Below, one piece after another: positions 1 through 12,300 of a stretch of 64,000 nucleotides of DNA. The notes beneath the pieces are model-generated. The model searched no databases, was not told the origin of the DNA, and saw nothing but the letters and a program-made list of their open reading frames with translations. Source of the DNA: Elephas maximus indicus (taxonomy: Eukaryota; Chordata; Mammalia; Proboscidea; Elephantidae); contig NC_064830.1 in assembly GCF_024166365.1 (NCBI RefSeq), positions 87,724,721 to 87,788,720 of the forward strand. Reading direction: 5' to 3'. A program made the translations under genes and the position numbers. The stretch's first letter is position 1. Every line of letters starts with the position of its first letter.

Positions 1-40
1 TTGAGGAGATGACACTGCAGTGGGATGAGACAAACAATGA

Positions 41-210
41 CCAACCCCAAAACAAGCCCGTTGCCATCGAATCGATTCTGACTCATAGTGACCCTATAGG
101 ACAGAGTAGAACTGGCCCACAGGGTTTCCAAGGAGCGGCTGGTGGATTCGAACTGCTGACCTTCTTTTGGCTAGCAGCTGAGCTCTTACCCACTGCACTA
201 CTAGGGCTCC
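41..210 (-). mobile_element. AfroSINE, short class
   Basis: Antisense copy lacking the ~45-nt internal block. It is flanked by acaaacaatga (30-40) and acagacaatga (211-221), a 10/11 target-site duplication. It lies in the IL4R intron before coding exon 2. Confidence 0.93.
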
Positions 211-318
211 ACAGACAATGATAGAGGGTCCTAAGATAAGTAAATTCTAAGGGCCATTAGAAGGTGATGGGTGCTAGGGATAAAAGACTGTTTAGAATAG
301 AGTTAAGGAAGCATTGCC

Positions 319-520
319 GGAATCCCTGGGTGGTGTAAACGGTTAGCATGCTCAGCCGCTAACTGAAAGGTTAGAGGTTCAAGTCCACCCAGAGGCACCT
401 CCGAAAAAAGGCCTGGTGATCTACTTCCGAAAAATCAGCCATTGAAAACTTATAGAGCACAGTTCTACTCTGTCACACATGGGTCACCCTGAGTCAGAGT
501 AGACTCCTTGGTAACTGGGA
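319..520 (+). mobile_element. AfroSINE, divergent long variant
   Basis: Has the tRNA-like head (ggttagcatgctcagc...aggttcaagtcc) but a different middle segment (ggcctggtgatctacttccg, then a catgggtcaccctgagtcag tail). It belongs to an older or separate subfamily from the other copies. Confidence 0.8.
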
Positions 521-1188
521 GGATTGGGAACAGAGGGTGGGGTGGGCGGCATTACAATTTAAAACACAATGGTCTGGCAAGGCCTCCTTGAGGTGGCATT
601 TGAGCAGAGACTTGAGTGGGGGAGGGAAGGAGCCATGCAGATACAAGGGAGCCATGGTGTTCTAGGTGGTTCCCTGTGGGAGGAGCATTCTAGGCAGAGG
701 CTTTGTGAGAAAGGCATACCCAGAATGTTCCTGCAACAGCAGGGAGGCCAGTGGGGTGGAGGAGTGTGAACACGAGGAGGGGAAAGAACCCCTGGACTGC
801 TGTTTGGAGAACAGGACTGGGTGAGGTGAGAAGCCAAGGAGGAGGCACTGTGGTAAACCAGGCAGGGGGACACTGCAGCTCGGATTGTGGAGGAGGTGAG
901 AGGGGACTGGCTTCTGGACCTGCTTGGAAAGGAGACTTGAAGACGAGTTGGAATTGGGGTGAGAGAGAGAAGTGATAAAGGTGACCCCAAGATTTCTGAC
1001 CTGAGTGAGAAGGATGCAGATACAGAAGGCTGTGGGTGCAAGCAGACATTTGGGGGGAAATCAGGAGTTTGTTTTGGATCTGAGATAAGTTCGAGGTGTT
1101 TATTAGACATCTAAGATTTCGCCTTGCCATGATGAGCCCTTCAGCCATTGAACCAATGCAGATTAAAGTCAGCTGTGATGGGTGGGAA
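521..1188. other. Intronic DNA, no feature recognised
   Basis: Purine-rich intronic sequence of IL4R (about 560-1010 has many gga/gag runs). Open frames here show no codon-level or motif support. Confidence 0.5.
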
Positions 1189-1311
1189 GGCCCTTGGTGG
1201 TGCAGTGCTTAAGTGCTCGGCTGCTAACCAAAACGTTGGTGGTTCGAACCCACCAGCCAGTCTGCAGGACAAAGATGTGGCAGTCTGCTTCCGTAAAGGT
1301 TATATAGCCTT
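1189..1311 (+). mobile_element. AfroSINE, long class, 3' truncated
   Basis: Head with intact B-box-like ggttcgaac and the internal block gatgtggcagtctgcttccg. The sequence stops before the conserved 3' region, apparently running into an older repeat at about 1312. Confidence 0.85.
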
Positions 1312-1377
1312 CCCCCCGACACCCTTCTAACTCAGGAATGAAGCCACTCCTGAAGTTTACCTTTCAAACACAGATTG

Positions 1378-1522
1378 GGTAGTGGTTAAGAGCCACGGCT
1401 ACTAACCAAAAGGTCGGCAGTTTGAATCCACCAGGCGCTCCTTGGAAACTCTATGGGGCAGTTCTACTCTGTCCTAAAGGGTCTCTATGAGTCAGAATCG
1501 ACTTGATGGCAACAGGGTTTTT
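1378..1522 (+). mobile_element. AfroSINE, short class
   Basis: Near-complete copy with the ccgctcctt-type deletion junction and a T-run tail at 1510-1520. The first ~15 nt of the head are degraded. Confidence 0.9.
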
Positions 1523-1543
1523 TTTTTTTATATAAGACAAACA

Positions 1544-1715
1544 GGAGCGCTGGTGGTGCAGTGGTTAACAGCTCGGCTGCTAACCAAAAGACTGGTAATT
1601 CAAATCCACCGGTTGCTCCTTGGAAACCCTATGGGGCAGTTCTACTCTGTCCTGTAGGGTCGCTATGAGTCGGAACTGACTCGACGGTAATGGGCTTGGG
1701 TTTTTTTGTTTTAAT
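1544..1715 (+). mobile_element. AfroSINE, short class
   Basis: Full-length sense copy from gagcgctggtggtgcagtgg to the ggcttgggttttttt tail. It follows another sense copy by about 20 bp. Confidence 0.93.
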
Positions 1716-2148
1716 TTTACTTTAGATGAAGGTTTTCAGAACAAACTAGTTTCTGATCACACAGTTAGTACACACATTGTTCTAAGACATTGGTTAACAA
1801 CCCCATGATGTGTCAGCACTCTCCCTCTGCCTGCTCAACTCTGGGTTTCTTATTACCTACCAGGTTGGTTTTTTTTTGTTGTTTGTTTATAAAACAAACA
1901 GTAATGCACATGAGAAATGTGTGTTAGATCAAGTTTATGAGATCAAATGGGTAACACCTGCTCAGGAACAAAGACAAGAAGGTGAAGGAGACAGGGAAAC
2001 TGGACGAATGGACACGGTGAACCTGGGGTGGAAAGGGAAAGGGGGAGAGTGCGGATACAATGCGCGATTGCAGCCAATGCCACGAAACAATTTACCTATA
2101 AATTTTTGAATGGGAAACTAATTTACTCTGTAAACTTTCACACCTAAA

Positions 2149-2166
2149 TCACACACACACACACAC
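2149..2166. repeat. (CA)n microsatellite
   Basis: About nine uninterrupted CA units at the 3' end of the interrupted element. Confidence 0.9.
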
Positions 2167-2168
2167 AA

Positions 2169-2273
2169 AGAGATTACAGCCTTGGAAACCCTACAGGGCA
2201 GTTCCACTCTGTCAGGTCGCTATGAGTCGGAATCCATGTGACGGCAGCGGGTTTGGTTTTGGTTTTGGTTTTT
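2169..2273 (+). mobile_element. AfroSINE, 5' truncated
   Basis: Starts inside the internal block (agattacagccttggaaacc) and runs to a (ggtttt)n tail. The tRNA-like head is absent. Confidence 0.88.
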
Positions 2274-2680
2274 GTGATGTGTGTCCTCCAAGGGAGCAAG
2301 ACGCTCCCATCGGGCTAGAGTGAGGGCCATGACTTTCAGACGCTTTGGCTCGCCACAAACCCAGTATACAGACTGCTGGTTTGAGTCCCTGCTCTGGCCC
2401 CAACTAGCTGGGGAGGGAGCTGAAAGAAGAAATGCCCCAATCTCTCCTCCTGCCTTTCCATCTTCCCCTCTCACCAGGTGAAACCAACTGGAAGGCAGAG
2501 GATAAGGGAGTCAGGTGATGAGACCATGGGTCAGCCTCCTGGGCACAGAGAGGGCAGGGAAGGGTGGAGAACAGATGGAGGGGAGACAAATGGAGGATAA
2601 CCAATAAGTATGGAAGCTGGCATAGGTAACAGCCCTCCCTCACCCACACTCCTCCAAGACGGGTGCTTGCTCTAGTTGTT

Positions 2681-2839
2681 AACCAAAACCCACTGCCGTC
2701 GACTTGACTCCGACTCATAGTGACCCTATAAGACAGAGTAGAACTGCCCTGTAGGGTTTCCAAGGAGTAGCTGGTAGACGCGAACTGCTGACTCTTTGTT
2801 TAGTAGCCGAGCTCTTAACCACTATGTCACCAGGGCTCC
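2681..2839 (-). mobile_element. AfroSINE, short class
   Basis: Complete antisense copy, about 360 bp before the splice acceptor of IL4R coding exon 2. Confidence 0.93.
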
Positions 2840-3203
2840 CACTGTAGTGGAAAAGCACCCCTTAAACAGATACTTTTTCTTTAATTTGGCCAAGGGCAAG
2901 AAGTTGAGTTTGCGTAAGATAAAGGTGCCTTTGGTTCCACTCCTCTTGAATGGCTTCTGCACTACGGGGGTATTTCTTCTGCTTCAGGAATCCCCCCACA
3001 GGCTAGCTGGCTTCCAAACTCTAGGAGCCCTGGTTTTTGCCCCAGTTCAGTGGGAATTAGCATGTGACATTGCCTGGGCCTGTGGTCTTGTTTTTTTGAT
3101 TGTCCCCTTGGTCCAGTTTGGACTGGTTTCTGACTTGCCTCAGTGGTGTGTCCCCCTTGGTTGTTGGTTCACAGCTGCTCAGAGCTCTCTTGTGTCTCCC
3201 CAG

Positions 3204-3357
3204 GCAGTGTTAAGGTCCTGTCTGAGCCCACCTGCTTCTCTGACTTCGTCACCACCTCCACCTGTGAGTGGAAGATGGCGGGTCCCGTCAACTGCAGCAC
3301 TGAGCTCCTCCTATCCTACGAGCTGATGTCCTTCCAGAAGATTCCCGACACCTTCGA
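3204..3357 (+). CDS. IL4R: IL4R coding exon 2 (first FNIII domain, N-terminal half)
   Basis: The acceptor ends in cag at 3201-3203 and the donor is gtaagc at 3358. The exon starts with two bases that complete a Gly codon and ends with two bases of a Glu codon. It encodes the start of the mature receptor, including the EPTC...STCEWK...NCST cysteine pattern. It is 154 nt against 139 nt that I count for the human exon. The extra 15 nt fall at 3326-3355, in the loop that in human carries hydrophobic IL-4 contacts. Confidence 0.95.
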
Positions 3358-6300
3358 GTAAGCTGTGTTGGAGCTGGGTATTTGGGTGGTGGTCCCCACG
3401 GGGCCTGGTCCAGGTGGTGCCTGGAGGGTGTGATGCTAAATGGGGTTCACTGTGGCTTATTGGATAGGGAGTTAGAGATGGAGTGTCATGGGGTGGGCGT
3501 ATGGAAGGGCTCAGAGGCCACTGTCAGTGGATGTGGTTCCAGGTGGAATATTGGACTAGGCCAGCAGTTCTCAAACAAGTTAGACTCAGGATGCTTTTGC
3601 ACACTTAAAAATTAGCAAGGACCCAAAAAGTTTTGTTTAGGTAAGTTATATCTATCGATATTTACCCTATTTGAAATTAAAACTGGAGAATTTTAAATCA
3701 CAAGAACACACAAGCCCACATTCCATGAGCCATCAGAACAATGACATCATTGCACATCACATAGCTTCTGGAAAATTCCGCCATACACTCATGAGAGAAA
3801 GAGGGTAAAAAAGGCAAATAGCATCTTAGTATGAAAAAAGTTTGACTCAGTGGACCCCTGGACCACACTTTGAGAACCACTGAGCTGGATCATTGTTCTG
3901 GGGGTACAGAGGTGGCGTTCACTGTGACAGTTGATGGATCATGGAAAATGGGGTACATTGTTCCAGGTGTTTCATTGGGATAGTCTATGGTACACAGGGT
4001 GTTCTGTTGCAGGGGGTGCCCATGACGTAATTGGGTACACGAGAAACATGGTTATGGGGCACACGGGTATACAGCACACCCAGTAGACAGGGTACACGGA
4101 TAGAGGTGGTATTCCATGATATACTGAGCTAGGTGGGCTGTGCTGTTGTGTGTGCTACATTGGCCTAGACCAGGGTTCAGCAAACCATGGCCCATGAGCC
4201 AAATTCAGCCCACTACCCGTTTTTGTAATTAAGTTTTATTGAAACACAGCCATGCTCATTTGCTTACGTATTGTCTATGGCTGCTTTGTGCTACAGTGGC
4301 AGAGTTGTGTAGTTGTAACAGAGACTATATGTCTTTCAAAGCTAAAATATGTACTTTCTGGCCCTTTATAGGAAAGTTTTCAGACTCCTGGCCTAGCCCC
4401 TAGCCTAGATGTGGGATTGGCTATCAGAGGTGGTCCATTAGGATCATACTGTGGTACACAGGGCAGGTGTTTATGGGCAGATGCCAAGACATGCCATGGT
4501 CTACTGTACACTGGGAGAAACTGCTACACAGGTGCCCTGGGACTCACACATATGTTGTTATAAATAGTTTCAGTAGAGAACCATGTCAAGGGTTCTTCCC
4601 TTTTACTGGCTTTCAGGGAAGAGCTCAGTCCTGGGACCAGGACCTATAGCAAGGGGCATAGGAGCATCCATGGTGAGTGTGACGAGGGCTGGAACCACTA
4701 AGGAAGGCAACCATATAGTTTGATGTCGCCAAACACTGACCACCCCCAAGTCGCCAGAACAGGGTGATCAGGAAGCTGGGAGAGTGTGTGGTTCCTTGAG
4801 GCATGTCCTGGGGTCAACTGTGGGTCACGGCCAGCCTAACACAGGCACGTTGTGTGTGCAGAAGCCGCACATGTGTCCCTGAGAACAAGGACGGTGCGGT
4901 GTGCGTGTGCAGTATGATAGTGGATATCATATACTCCGTGGACGTCTATACCCTGAAACTGTGGGCTGGGCAGCAGCTGCTGTGGAAAGACATCTTCCAG
5001 CCCTGCCATCATGGTGAGTAGCAGTGGGCTAGGGGCAGGGACTGCAGGTGTTCCCACAGCTGGCTGGGCTCTGGGACAAGGGGGGCAGGCAGCAGGTGGG
5101 GAAGGGAGTCCAAGCAGCAGGAACTACATTTTCCCAGATGTGATGGGCTTCCAGCCCTTTTCTGGGCCTCAGTCCTCCCATCTGCAAGATGGGATTGGGT
5201 TCAGCAATAGATCAGGCTTCTTTCAGCTCATATACTTCACCCCCCTGAATTTAAGTGCCCAGGGAGGGGTATTGAGATGAGGCATGTCAGATTGAAGGCA
5301 TGCTTGCTGGAGATCAAACAGTTAGCTGGGAACATCCCTTCCACCTTCTGTTGACTGGTCATCTGCTGCTTCTTTGGATGGTCTGGACCATGGAATTCTG
5401 AGCTCATCCTGGTACTTGAAGCCTGTTGGATCTCCCCATAAGCTTGTTGGGGTGTAGTGACAAGTGTTTAAAATACCACTCGTTGCTTTCACATTGCCTT
5501 TCGTAGCCTCAGTTTCCAGAAGGTAGTTAGTATTCCCATTTTACAGTTTAATAAACTGTAGTTCAGAGAGGGCAGGTAACATGCCTAAGGTCACACAGCT
5601 AGAGAGCAGCAGAAGCTATATTCAAAGTCAGGCCTCTGCAGAACTTACAATCTTAACCACTCCATGAGCGTTTCCTGAAGGGTCTAGGCATACCTGCTGG
5701 TGGTTGAAAGGTTATTTAAATTGACCCATGGATGACCTTTAAAATAACTTTTATATTTGTGTATTGATTTTAATGCATATTCTGTACTCATGGTCTCATG
5801 GATATGATTCCTTAAAAAAAAAGAAAACTAAATGTGTTTAAAACGGCGAATCAATCAAAGTAAAACAAACAAACAAAAAACTTAGTAAAGAATCGTACAG
5901 TACCCAGATGTGGCCAAAGATGTGAAGGATGAAAGTGAAAAAGCTAATGTTTGGGTGTCTTTAGCTTGTACTTTTTGCATCTACCGTAGTAAGACAGTTT
6001 ATAACAAACACTGACTGAAGTGCTATGAACAATTTTAGCAACATTCTAGTCTGTGTTATGGTTGTAACTCTCTGTGCTTGTTGACTGAAATCTAAATGAC
6101 TTGGGGTTCTGTGAGGCTGGATCCTGGGCAGGGCTGTGCCTCCTCCCATTGCCTGGCCAAGCACCTCACACAGGCAATGCTTCTCCCACAGTCAAACCCA
6201 GGGCCCCAGAAAACCTCACGGTTCACAAGAATGCCTCTGACATGTTGCTGCTGAGGTGGGGCAACCCATACGCTCCTGCGGATCTCCTGTACTCGGAGCT

Positions 6301-9300
6301 CACCTACCTGGTCAACATCTCAAATGAAAACGACCCCTCGGATGTGAGTGGATGGGCCAGGGAGTTTCTTTGTACCGTCTTGGGAATCCTTGAGGGGAGG
6401 TGGGAATTTAGGCTTGTGCGGGACAGGCCTCTGGGCTTCGTAGGACACCTGGACCGCTGCAGGGCTGTTGTCGCCAGAGACCTGGCTCCTAACCTGGCTA
6501 TGCTCTGTGACCTGGGTCAAGTCCCTCAACCTGTCTGGGCCCCCAATTCTCAGTGTGACACAAAGGGAGCTTATTTCTGCTCACTGTTCCTCACCTTTAT
6601 AGGAGGGCCTTTGGACCATATCTGTGTTTCCCAGAGCCTGGGACACATGGAACTACACACTTAAATCACCTGAGCCACAAAGTAAGACAGTATTCCATGT
6701 CAATTCCCTCATGGTCCTAGGTGGTCAAGGAGGAAGTCTCTTCAAGCGGATAGGCTTTCTAATCCCTCTTTTTAACAAAGAGAGAAGGGGCCGCAGGCAC
6801 AGAACCTTCCTGGAGAAAACAGTTTCGGCCAGTGATGTTGCTTGCTTTCCATTGTGTTTACTTTTATGTGATATTCGTGGCGTGTGATACTTGTTTCCCA
6901 TTCACAGTAGTGATAGTATGGTTCCTTTGAAAATAAATGTATTGAAGTTTTTTAAAAAGGGGGGAATAGATTTAAGGGAGTCCTGGTGGCTTAGTGGTTA
7001 AGAACATGGCTGCTAACCAAAAGGTCGGCAGTTCGAATCCACCACCCACTCCTTGTATACTCTATGGGGCAGTTCTGCTCTGTCCTACAGGATCACTATG
7101 AGTTGGAATTGACTTAACAGCAATGGGTTTGGATTTTTTTTGGGGGGGGGTTATTAAGTAAATAACAGCAGAGGCAATACACAATGGATGGCTTGGTCCC
7201 ACCTCTCTTAGTTGCAGGTGGGGGAGGAGAAAGGAGGTCACTTCCTGCCATCCAGGTTTTGCCTCCAAGTGCCAAACCCACCTTCCTCACATTCCCAAGG
7301 GGAACAGTATCAGAAGACCTTGGACCCCAGAGTCCCACAGAGCTGGGCTCCTTCCCTGCTCTGCCAGGTACATGAGCTTAGGCATGTTATGTAACTTCTT
7401 TGTGCCTCAGTTTCCTCATCTGGAACATGGAGATCACAAGAGTACCCACCCCATGTGGCTGTTGACAGCATGAAATATGTGACATAGCAAGGGCTCATGG
7501 TGTGGTCAGGGGTGCACAGAAACCAGTGACTGGGGCAGGTTCTGTGTTGTCAGCAAATCTCCTTCCTGGGTCATGGGTCTGTGCCAGGCCTGCTGAGAAC
7601 TCAGGGGCATGGGTTCCAGGGGAGGGGGGGGTGAGATCTTCTTTCTTGAGTTACCTTCAGGCATGGCTGGATCCGGTTGCACAAATAAGGTTTTAGTAAT
7701 CTATTCAACTCTTGGCCACGATTTATTTTGTGTTAGCGTCATTTTGGGGCAGTCTCTTCACTTGGGCAGTGGCAAATATGCCCCCTAGCAGCTTCACACC
7801 TGTCTTTCCTGACAGTCTCAATAGAAGTCTTGGGGCTGATGTTCCCTGGGCCCGGCTTGGATCACATGCCAGTCTCTGAGCCAGTCATTGGCTGTGGGGA
7901 GGAGAGGGTGCTGGCAGAGGCTCTGATTGGCCAGGGACGAGTCACATGCCCACCTCTGGAGCTGGAGATGGGATCAGCTGGACTGAGAATGAGGAGGGGG
8001 ATTCCCCAAAGGAAACTGCAGAGGGGGAAAAAGGACCGGCCTGGCTGAAACACTGGCCAGGTGTAGGACCTGGGGCCCCACTCTAGCCATGGGATAGAAC
8101 TGGTCAGCATGCCTGGGCTATGGCTTAGTGGGCATGGCAGTCTGCCCCTGGGACACACAGTACCAGGTCCGAGGCAGCAAGATGAAGCCCAGCTTCTCCT
8201 GTTGGTGGGGCAGAGCCTGCTGAGACTTCTACCCCCATCTTCCCACAGACAGCTGAGCCTGAAGATTTCCCTTCACTAGTCATTGGCCAGAACAGGTCAC
8301 ATGCTCTCTTTAACCAGTCACAGGCAAGGAAATGGGATCACCATAATTGGCTTAGAGCAGCAGGATTAACCCTCTAGAGACAGAGGCTCCCTGACTGCGT
8401 GCTGCTGGGTGGGTGTCCACCCGTGTCTGTTATGGCACTGTGGACACAGCCCTGGCTCAGACAAGTACATTCTAAGAAGAGATATTAGAACTTCCTGTGG
8501 AGTTTTGGGCCTGGGAAATAAAGGGGCGCTCTAACCCATAGGAGTTTCCTGGATAGGGAAAGGAGGAGACAGTACGCCAGGCAGGGGGAACTGCGTGAAC
8601 AAACGTGTGGAGGTGTGGACATTCGTGGATACCTTAGGACTGTGGAACGTGGAGGTGCCCACAGTGAAAAAGCAGAAAACGAGAGCACAAGTTTGTTTTG
8701 GGCGGTGAATGCCATGTTCATGATAATAGTGTTACCATTTCTTATATGCCCACTATGTGCCCAGCACAAGGTATGCCATCACCAATTGTTATGAAAACCC
8801 TGCAGGAGAGAGGGTATTTGTCTCTTCCATTTAGAGATGAGGAAATTGAGGTTTATCCAAGGTCACACAGCTGTAAGCGGCCAAGCTTGGATTTGAACCA
8901 GCTGTCTAGCTCTGGAGCCTGTGCTGTTTCTTCTCCCCAGGCACGGGCCTGTTTGTTACAAAACCACAAATAGTTGCTTGAAAGCTCCCATTTCTCTTTT
9001 GTTTCTTAGTAAAACATTCTCCAATTTCTTGCTGCTTTCCAGGGTGTAGGATTCCTTTCATGAAATAAACCCAGCAGTTGGTTTTTGCTTGCTTGTGTTT
9101 AGAAAGATAGAAAGGGAGGGAAATGTCCTCCTTTCCCTCCCCTCCCCCAGATCCCCCTCAGTCTCAGCTCATCTGTAATGGGAAAGCTCCCAGCCCCACC
9201 CTACTTTCTCTAGCAACCTCCTGGGGGCTTTGCTTCTTTGTCATGAAAAACCAGCCCCTGGCTCAGTTTGCAGAGCCCTGGTGGCATAGGGGTTAAGAGC

Positions 9301-12300
9301 TACATCAAAAGGTTGGGTGTTGGAATCCACCAGCCATTCCTTGGAAATGCAGTGGGGCAGTTCTACTCTGTCCTACAGGGTTCCTATGAGTCGGGATAAC
9401 TCGGTGGCAATGGATTTTTTTTTTTTTTTTTTTTGGTTTTGGCTCACTTTGCACCAGACTGTTTCCCCAAACAACTCTTCCAACAGGGAAGGGGCTGCCA
9501 GGCCTGTGGAGGAGAGAGCCAGCAAAGGAATGGATCTCTCAGGTAGAGGCATTACAGGCAGAGGCTTCAGGCCATTGACTTGCTCTCAGAATCGATACTG
9601 AACATAGTGTTTATTTCATTTTTCACTTAAAATCTTTTTTTTGTAAAAGTAGTATTTACACGAAGTAAAAAATGCAAATGGTGCAAAAGGACATAGAATG
9701 AAAACATGTTCCCCTCTCAGCCCCATCCTCCCATTCCCTTTCCCAGAGGTTGACTTCTGCTCCCTGTCTCCTGCCAGGAGGAAAGGAAGGCAGGGATGCA
9801 GCAGGCAGAGGGCATGGGGGCATGCATGCCTTTCCCAAGAGTTTGTGCCTCTACTAGGGAATGTGTGTGTTCATCACTGCAGGTTAGCATTCTATTGCTG
9901 CATAACAATACCAGCACAAGCTTAGCAGCTTTAAACGGCACACATTTATTATCTCACGGTGTCTGTGGGCCAGGAGTCTGGGCCTGGCATCCCTGGGTCC
10001 TCTGCTTTAGGGCTTCGGAGGCTGTAATCAAGGTGTCAGCTGGGGCTGCGGTCTCATCTGAGGCTGTCCCGGGGAAGGACCTACTTCCAAGCTCACGTGG
10101 TCATTGACAGGATCCAGTTCCCGGTGGCTTGTTGGACAGCGAGCCTCAGCTTCTTGCTGGCCATTGGCCAGAGGTCCTCTTCAGTTCCTTGCCATGTGGC
10201 CTTCTCAAGGCCAGCAGGGGAGAAGGGGTCTCCTAACAAGATGTACACTGTAGTCTGATATGATATAATCACACACTTGTAATCCATATACTCATCACCT
10301 TTGCTATATTCTCCTAGTTAGAGACAAGCTACAGGTCCTGACTACACCTAGAGGGCATGATACAAGGCGGCGATCATGGGACCATCTTAGAATCTGTCAC
10401 CCTCTATCACTATGCCTTCCCCTTTTCTTCTTTTCAACATAAAAGGTAGCAGACGACACATACTATTCTGAGTCTTACCCTTTCACTTAACACTAGATCT
10501 GGGCAGTCACATGCCAGGTGAGGCTAGTTGGGCGGGGCCTTAGAGTCCAGGTCAATGACTTTGGCCTTGGCCTTGGTGCTAGAGAGCCCAGGAAAGATCA
10601 AGAGGGACGGGTTGGCCCTCTCTGCGCTTCAGAAAGATCATACTGGTGCTTCCTATGTGCCAGGTGCTGTTCTAAGTGCTTCCCTGCTATTAAGCCATTC
10701 AATAAAGGTGGCTTTATTAAATGGGTTTATTTATTTATTTAATGGGTTAATGAGAGGTAGCCACCTTTATTATTCCCATTTTGCAGAAGAGGACATTAAG
10801 GCCCAGAGAGGTTGTGGCACTTGCCTAAGGTCACACAGCCAGAAAGCAGATGTAGGAACTTTTCTTATTGTTATTTTACAGATGAGAAAATTAAAATTCA
10901 GAAAGCTTAATCAACTTGCCAGAGTGATGTAATATGGGTAATTGGTGGGGGAGCCGGAGTGAGGGCTGATACCCTGACTGCTTCACTCTACTCTGATCAC
11001 TGTTGTGGAGGTGGCAAGCAAAGACTCAAGTTAGGGAAACAACTGTATGTCCAGAATGGTGTCTCTTAAACATTGTGGGGTCAGCTAAGGACAGCAGCCA
11101 GGGCGAAAGCTGATGCCCCCTCCCTTAGCTGGTGTACTAACGTCTCCCTTTCCTCTACCAGTTCGTAGTCCAAGAGGTGATCTATAAGGAACCCTTCCTT
11201 TACCTGCCAGCCAGTTCCCTAAAGTCTGGAGTCTTCTATAGGGCATCAGTGAAGGCCCAGTCTCAGGAGTATAACAGTACCTGGAGTGAGTGGAGCCGCA
11301 GCAACACATGGTACAACTGTGAGTATCAGGAGCCCTGAGCATAGAATCGCAGCCCCACCCTTTTAGTCTGTGGCCAGATCCTCCCCCTGGCGGAGCCTCC
11401 GGTATCCATTTCATGGGCTGCCTCTAAGGTCAAATAACAGAATTACTGACTGATGTGGTGTATTAGGGTGGGTAGACTAGGCCATGGTAACAAATAAGCC
11501 CACAATTTCAGTGGCTTAACACAATAAAAATATATTTCTTGCTTGAGTATTTCTTGGCTTTCCTCCCTGTGGTGATTTGGTGACTGGAGTTCCATCCATC
11601 TTTGAGGCTCCATCATCCACTAGGGCAAAGGTTTTTAACATTTTTGTGTCATGGACCCCTTTGACAGGCTGGTGAAGCCTATGAACCCCACCTCAGAATA
11701 ATGTTTTTAAATGCATAAAATAAAATACACAGGATTACAGAGGAAACTAATTGTTTTGGAATGCAGTTATGTAATATTCTTAAACACATTTGTTATCTAG
11801 GAATAGACGTGCGTCATTGTTAACACGTTAAATAACAAGATCTAGTGGTAGATCTTATAAATACTTAATTTCAAAGTAGATGAGCATAAATGATGTCTGT
11901 GACTCTGATGTGATGTGAAGATAGCTGTGATGTCTATTGGTGACAGTCACTGATGCTGCCATTAATGTGGTTTGCCCCCTACATTCCTAATGGAAGAAAA
12001 TGCTGAATGTCAGTTAGAGGTTAGTGAAATTAAAGATGTCATTTCTTTCCCATCGAAGTTCCCAGGCCCTGGAATTCTATCTATGACCTTGTTGGTGGTT
12101 TGTGGACCCAAAGTTAAGAATCCCTGCTCTAGGGCCTCCCATTATCTGCATCCAGCCAGCCAAAAGGGAAAGAAAGCCTAGAGACCACACCTACTTCTTA
12201 AAGCTTTAGCCTGGAAGTGATACAAGTTCTATTGGTGAAAACTGGTCACATCGCCACACATAGCTGCAAGGGATGCTGGGAAATGTAGTCCTTGACTTGA

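Larger units (their letters stand above)
1312..2166 (+). mobile_element. Non-LTR element 3' region, interrupted (sister of 45050-45557)
   Basis: 1312-1377 (ctcaggaatgaagccactcc) and about 1960-2150 (ggagagtgcgg... to ctctgtaaactttcacacct) align in order with two parts of the element at 45050-45557. Two AfroSINEs (1378-1522, 1544-1715) interrupt it. It ends in a CA microsatellite at the place where the other copy has poly(A). Family not recognised. Confidence 0.55.

Noticed and set aside
1-3203. The IL4R signal-peptide exon
   Set aside because: No ATG followed by a hydrophobic segment and a phase-1 donor matching the human exon was found; it should lie upstream.
7885-8290. CCAAT-box cluster as a promoter
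   Set aside because: The same motif spacing recurs at 33480-33580 and 50515-50640, so it looks like an old repeat; no CpG enrichment or TATA box accompanies it.
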